From NCBI GenBank assembly GCA_030613795.1, contig JAUWLG010000053.1:1-7642 (forward strand): DNA of 7,642 nt, in the 5' to 3' direction. Of this stretch, positions 5,786-7,642 are shown one piece after another; the first letter of the stretch is position 1, and each line of letters begins with the position of its first letter. The notes under the pieces are model-generated. The model was not told the origin of the DNA. It saw only the letters and a list, made by a program, of their open reading frames with translations, and did no database searches. Source of the DNA: Helicobacteraceae bacterium (GTDB taxonomy: Bacteria; Campylobacterota; Campylobacteria; Campylobacterales; Sulfurimonadaceae). The position numbers and the translations under genes were made by a program.

Positions 5786-6284
5786 AACCTATCACCACTT
5801 CGGGGTAACCTGAGGTGGTATCGCTTCGACTATCACTATCTAGATAGTACTCTTGTACCCAGCCCAATCCAACATAACCATTTTGAAATAAAATTGCCAA
5901 ACCTGCACGGCCGCCGGTACTGCTGTAGTTATCGAACCTATCATCATTAATATAGGTGTAACGGTAAAAAGCACCAAGGTAAGGGCGGAACTTGGAGTTC
6001 GTCGGTATGTAATAAGTTACTGGAACCGTTGCTTGGTGAATTGTTGGTGATCCACCAAACCAACCTCGATATCCAAGCCCTAGTGCAAGATTTTCAAAAA
6101 CATAATAATCTGCACTAACCCCTAAAATATAATAATTCTCTGTATATGATCCAAAAAATGTACCGCTTGAATAGCTAACACTTCCAGAACCTAATGTAAT
6201 ACCGACACTTTTGTTGCCTGCTCCAAACGGATTGGCAAAGGCAAGTGCACTTAACAATGTTAATGCAACTAATATCTTCTTCAT
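5775..6284 (-). CDS. Small predicted outer-membrane beta-barrel protein
   Basis: 169 aa, ATG at 6284, AAGGAG at 6291-6296. Residues 1-17 are a clear Sec signal peptide (positive MKK, hydrophobic core, AFA cleavage site before N18). The mature part alternates polar and aromatic residues in short strands rich in Gly, Tyr and Phe (for example YYILGVSADYYVF, LALGLGYRGWF, FRPYLGAFYRYTYI, GYVGLGWVQEYYL). It ends in VVIGFSF with a terminal Phe, the usual signal for BAM-dependent outer-membrane insertion. About 150 mature residues suit a barrel of around eight strands. No enzymatic motif is seen and no specific family could be named. The ribosome binding site overlaps the TAA of the upstream PBP gene, so the two are probably co-transcribed and translationally coupled. 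Its 3' end overlaps leuA by 11 bp. The envelope location is well supported and the function unknown. Confidence 0.85.
   Translation of the reverse strand: MKKILVALTLLSALAFANPFGAGNKSVGITLGSGSVSYSSGTFFGSYTENYYILGVSADYYVFENLALGLGYRGWFGGSPTIHQATVPVTYYIPTNSKFRPYLGAFYRYTYINDDRFDNYSSTGGRAGLAILFQNGYVGLGWVQEYYLDSDSRSDTTSGYPEVVIGFSF
5794..5819 (+). terminator. leuA 3' hairpin with GUAA loop, inside the beta-barrel gene
   Basis: ACCACTTCGGG (5794-5804), GTAA loop (5805-5808), CCTGAGGTGGT (5809-5819). In leuA-strand RNA all 11 pairs form, two as G-U wobbles, closed by a GNRA tetraloop. On the opposite strand the same two positions become A-C mismatches, so the structure favours the leuA transcript. It begins 8 nt after the leuA TAA. 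No U-run follows, so it may be a 3'-end stabilising hairpin or a non-canonical terminator. Confidence 0.5.
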
Positions 6285-6294
6285 GATCTACTCC

Positions 6295-7641
6295 TTAAAA
6301 AAGCAGCTCTTCATCTGCTTCCGCCTGCACTTCCACATGCGGCGGTTTAGAGATATCCGTAAAGTACTCTTTCTTTTTCCCCTCTACGGTCACCTCGATA
6401 ACATCATCGGGTTTCTCAAACTTACGCGGCATCTGCGGATAGATCTTAACCAGCTGTTTATAATAGTAGCTAAATGAAGGGGCTGCTGTCCAGCCGCCCT
6501 GCTCTTTGTTCCAAAGTGGTGAGTTGTCGTCATTACCAAACCAGACAACAGTCTCGATCGATGGTGAATAGCCAACAAACCAGGTGTCGATAGAGTCATT
6601 GGTTGTTCCTGTCTTACCCGCAAGTTCGATACCCCAAGCACGCGCCCGGTAACCCGTACCGCGTTGGACAATGTCACGCAAGATCGTTGTCATCAAAAAT
6701 GCCTGTCGCTCTTCCGTCACCTTTTTAACAACCTGCTCCGGATGTTCCCAAAGGGTCTCACCATTTTGATCAACATAGTTAATAAGACGCAGATCACTTA
6801 ACTGTCCGCCATTTGCGAATGAGGTGAAGTATTGTGCGAAGCGCTCCGGCGTCAGTGTAATACTTCCTAGTGACAGAGAGAGGTCACTTGGCAAGTCTTG
6901 AATCTCGTACTGCTGTTTTAGTTTACTCTTGATGGTGTTAATACCAATATCAGTTACAAGGTTAATGGTCGCAAGGTTACGTGAGTGGACCAAGGCTTCT
7001 CGAAGGGAGATCAAACCTTTGAAGTTGTTTTCATAGTTCTTTGGTTTCCATCGACGTGTCTCGTTTGAATCTTTATCCTGGTTTGTCTCAAAATCATAGG
7101 TACGGGAGATATCGATAAGCTTTGTCGCAGGCGAAAGTCCAAAATCCAAAGCCACTTGGTAGAGAAAAGGTTTAAAGGCTGAACCCGGTTGACGGTAGGC
7201 CTGTGTTGCACGGTTAAACGGGCTCTTTTTATAATCAACGCCACCGATCATTGCACGGATCTCACCGAGTTTTGGATCAACCGATATCAAGGCGCCATTG
7301 AATTTTGTCAGATTTTGATCTTCATAGTCAACATAGTCTTTAGGTCTTTTCTCTTTTACTCTCTCATTCTCTTTTGCAAGACGGATCTGTGCCTGCTCGT
7401 AACCATAGGTCATCGCCTCACGTGCTGCTTTTTGCATCTTAAGATCAATCGTTGTATAGACCTTGTAACCGCCTGTTTTAAAGTCAGGGAACTGCTCTTT
7501 AAGGCGGCGGACAACCTCATCAACGATATAAGGGGCTTCGTTTTGTGTCAAAGTCTGATCATAGACAACAGGTTTCTCTGCGAGTGCTTTTTCATAACTC
7601 TCTTTGTCGATCCAGGCAAGAGCATAAAGACGTTCAACAAC
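6295..7641 (-). CDS. mrcA: Class A penicillin-binding protein, C-terminal part (PBP1A-like; 5' end cut by window edge)
   Basis: The frame is open from the right edge to TAA at 6295-6297: 448 residues with no native start in view. The visible part is the transpeptidase domain of a bifunctional peptidoglycan synthase, which cross-links stem peptides in the periplasm. The transglycosylase domain and membrane anchor should lie beyond the edge. All three penicillin-binding motifs are intact (numbered from the first visible codon): SAFK with S154 and K157, SRN at 220-222, and KTGT at 343-346 followed by TNDSIDTWFVGYSP, typical of class A enzymes. The segment FNRATQAYRQPGSAFKPFLYQ also fits PBP1A. 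The C-terminal tail (about 405-448) is charged and probably disordered. The stop codon overlaps the ribosome binding site of the beta-barrel gene. The 1A rather than 1B/1C assignment, and hence the symbol, is likely but not proven without the N-terminus. Confidence 0.93.
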   Translation of the reverse strand, partial: VVERLYALAWIDKESYEKALAEKPVVYDQTLTQNEAPYIVDEVVRRLKEQFPDFKTGGYKVYTTIDLKMQKAAREAMTYGYEQAQIRLAKENERVKEKRPKDYVDYEDQNLTKFNGALISVDPKLGEIRAMIGGVDYKKSPFNRATQAYRQPGSAFKPFLYQVALDFGLSPATKLIDISRTYDFETNQDKDSNETRRWKPKNYENNFKGLISLREALVHSRNLATINLVTDIGINTIKSKLKQQYEIQDLPSDLSLSLGSITLTPERFAQYFTSFANGGQLSDLRLINYVDQNGETLWEHPEQVVKKVTEERQAFLMTTILRDIVQRGTGYRARAWGIELAGKTGTTNDSIDTWFVGYSPSIETVVWFGNDDNSPLWNKEQGGWTAAPSFSYYYKQLVKIYPQMPRKFEKPDDVIEVTVEGKKKEYFTDISKPPHVEVQAEADEELLF

Positions 7642-7642
7642 A

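Noticed and set aside
7549..7551. TTG at 7551 as the start of the penicillin-binding protein
   Set aside because: The frame continues upstream to the window edge with plausible PBP sequence (30 more codons), and the transpeptidase alone would lack the membrane anchor. The real start is outside the window.
1..7642. tRNA/rRNA genes, CRISPR arrays, insertion sequences, defence genes
   Set aside because: Looked for and not seen: no spaced direct repeats, transposase motifs, cloverleaf segments or abrupt composition changes were found by reading.

Overview
The window looks like chromosomal DNA from a Campylobacterota bacterium, probably of the Sulfurimonas/Sulfurovum/Sulfuricurvum type. This rests on protein style, a moderate-to-low GC content judged by eye, strong AAGGAG ribosome binding sites, and a T-rich periodic promoter with TTTGCTATAAT upstream of leuA. 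The genus call is inference. There are no RNA genes, insertion sequences, CRISPR arrays or phage genes. Coding density is high and both window edges cut genes.

Layout. (1) Positions 1-3915, minus strand: a four-gene cluster read from right to left. It encodes a pirin-type cupin, an iron-sulfur protein with two CDGSH motifs around a YjdI-like ferredoxin domain, a secreted sulfatase, and a secreted HAD-superfamily phosphatase whose last residues fall off the left edge. Gaps are 51, 29 and 67 bp, so one transcript from a promoter near 3980-3985 is plausible. (2) Positions 3916-4123: a divergent control region. It holds the pirin promoter with an 11-bp-spaced direct repeat, the leuA extended -10 box, and a 12-codon reading frame whose ATG lies at the predicted leuA transcription start. 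(3) Positions 4124-5785, plus strand: leuA (2-isopropylmalate synthase, first committed step of leucine synthesis). (4) Positions 5775-7641, minus strand: the C-terminal part of a class A penicillin-binding protein, then a small predicted outer-membrane beta-barrel protein whose ribosome binding site overlaps the PBP stop codon. The beta-barrel gene and leuA converge and overlap by 11 bp.

How the genes may work together. The sulfatase and HAD phosphatase both carry Sec signal peptides and probably act in the periplasm on sulfate or phosphate esters. The pirin and CDGSH proteins are cytoplasmic metal or iron-sulfur proteins, and their link to the hydrolases is unexplained. The PBP/beta-barrel pair belongs to cell-envelope construction.

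Most notable signals. First, a possible leaderless leader peptide (MISLAGVIRTQV) directly upstream of leuA, with its stop codon inside the leuA Shine-Dalgarno sequence. Second, two GNRA-loop hairpins at the leuA/beta-barrel convergence, each in the 3' region of one transcript and embedded in the coding sequence of the opposite gene. No clearly new multi-gene system (defence, mobile or biosynthetic) could be demonstrated.
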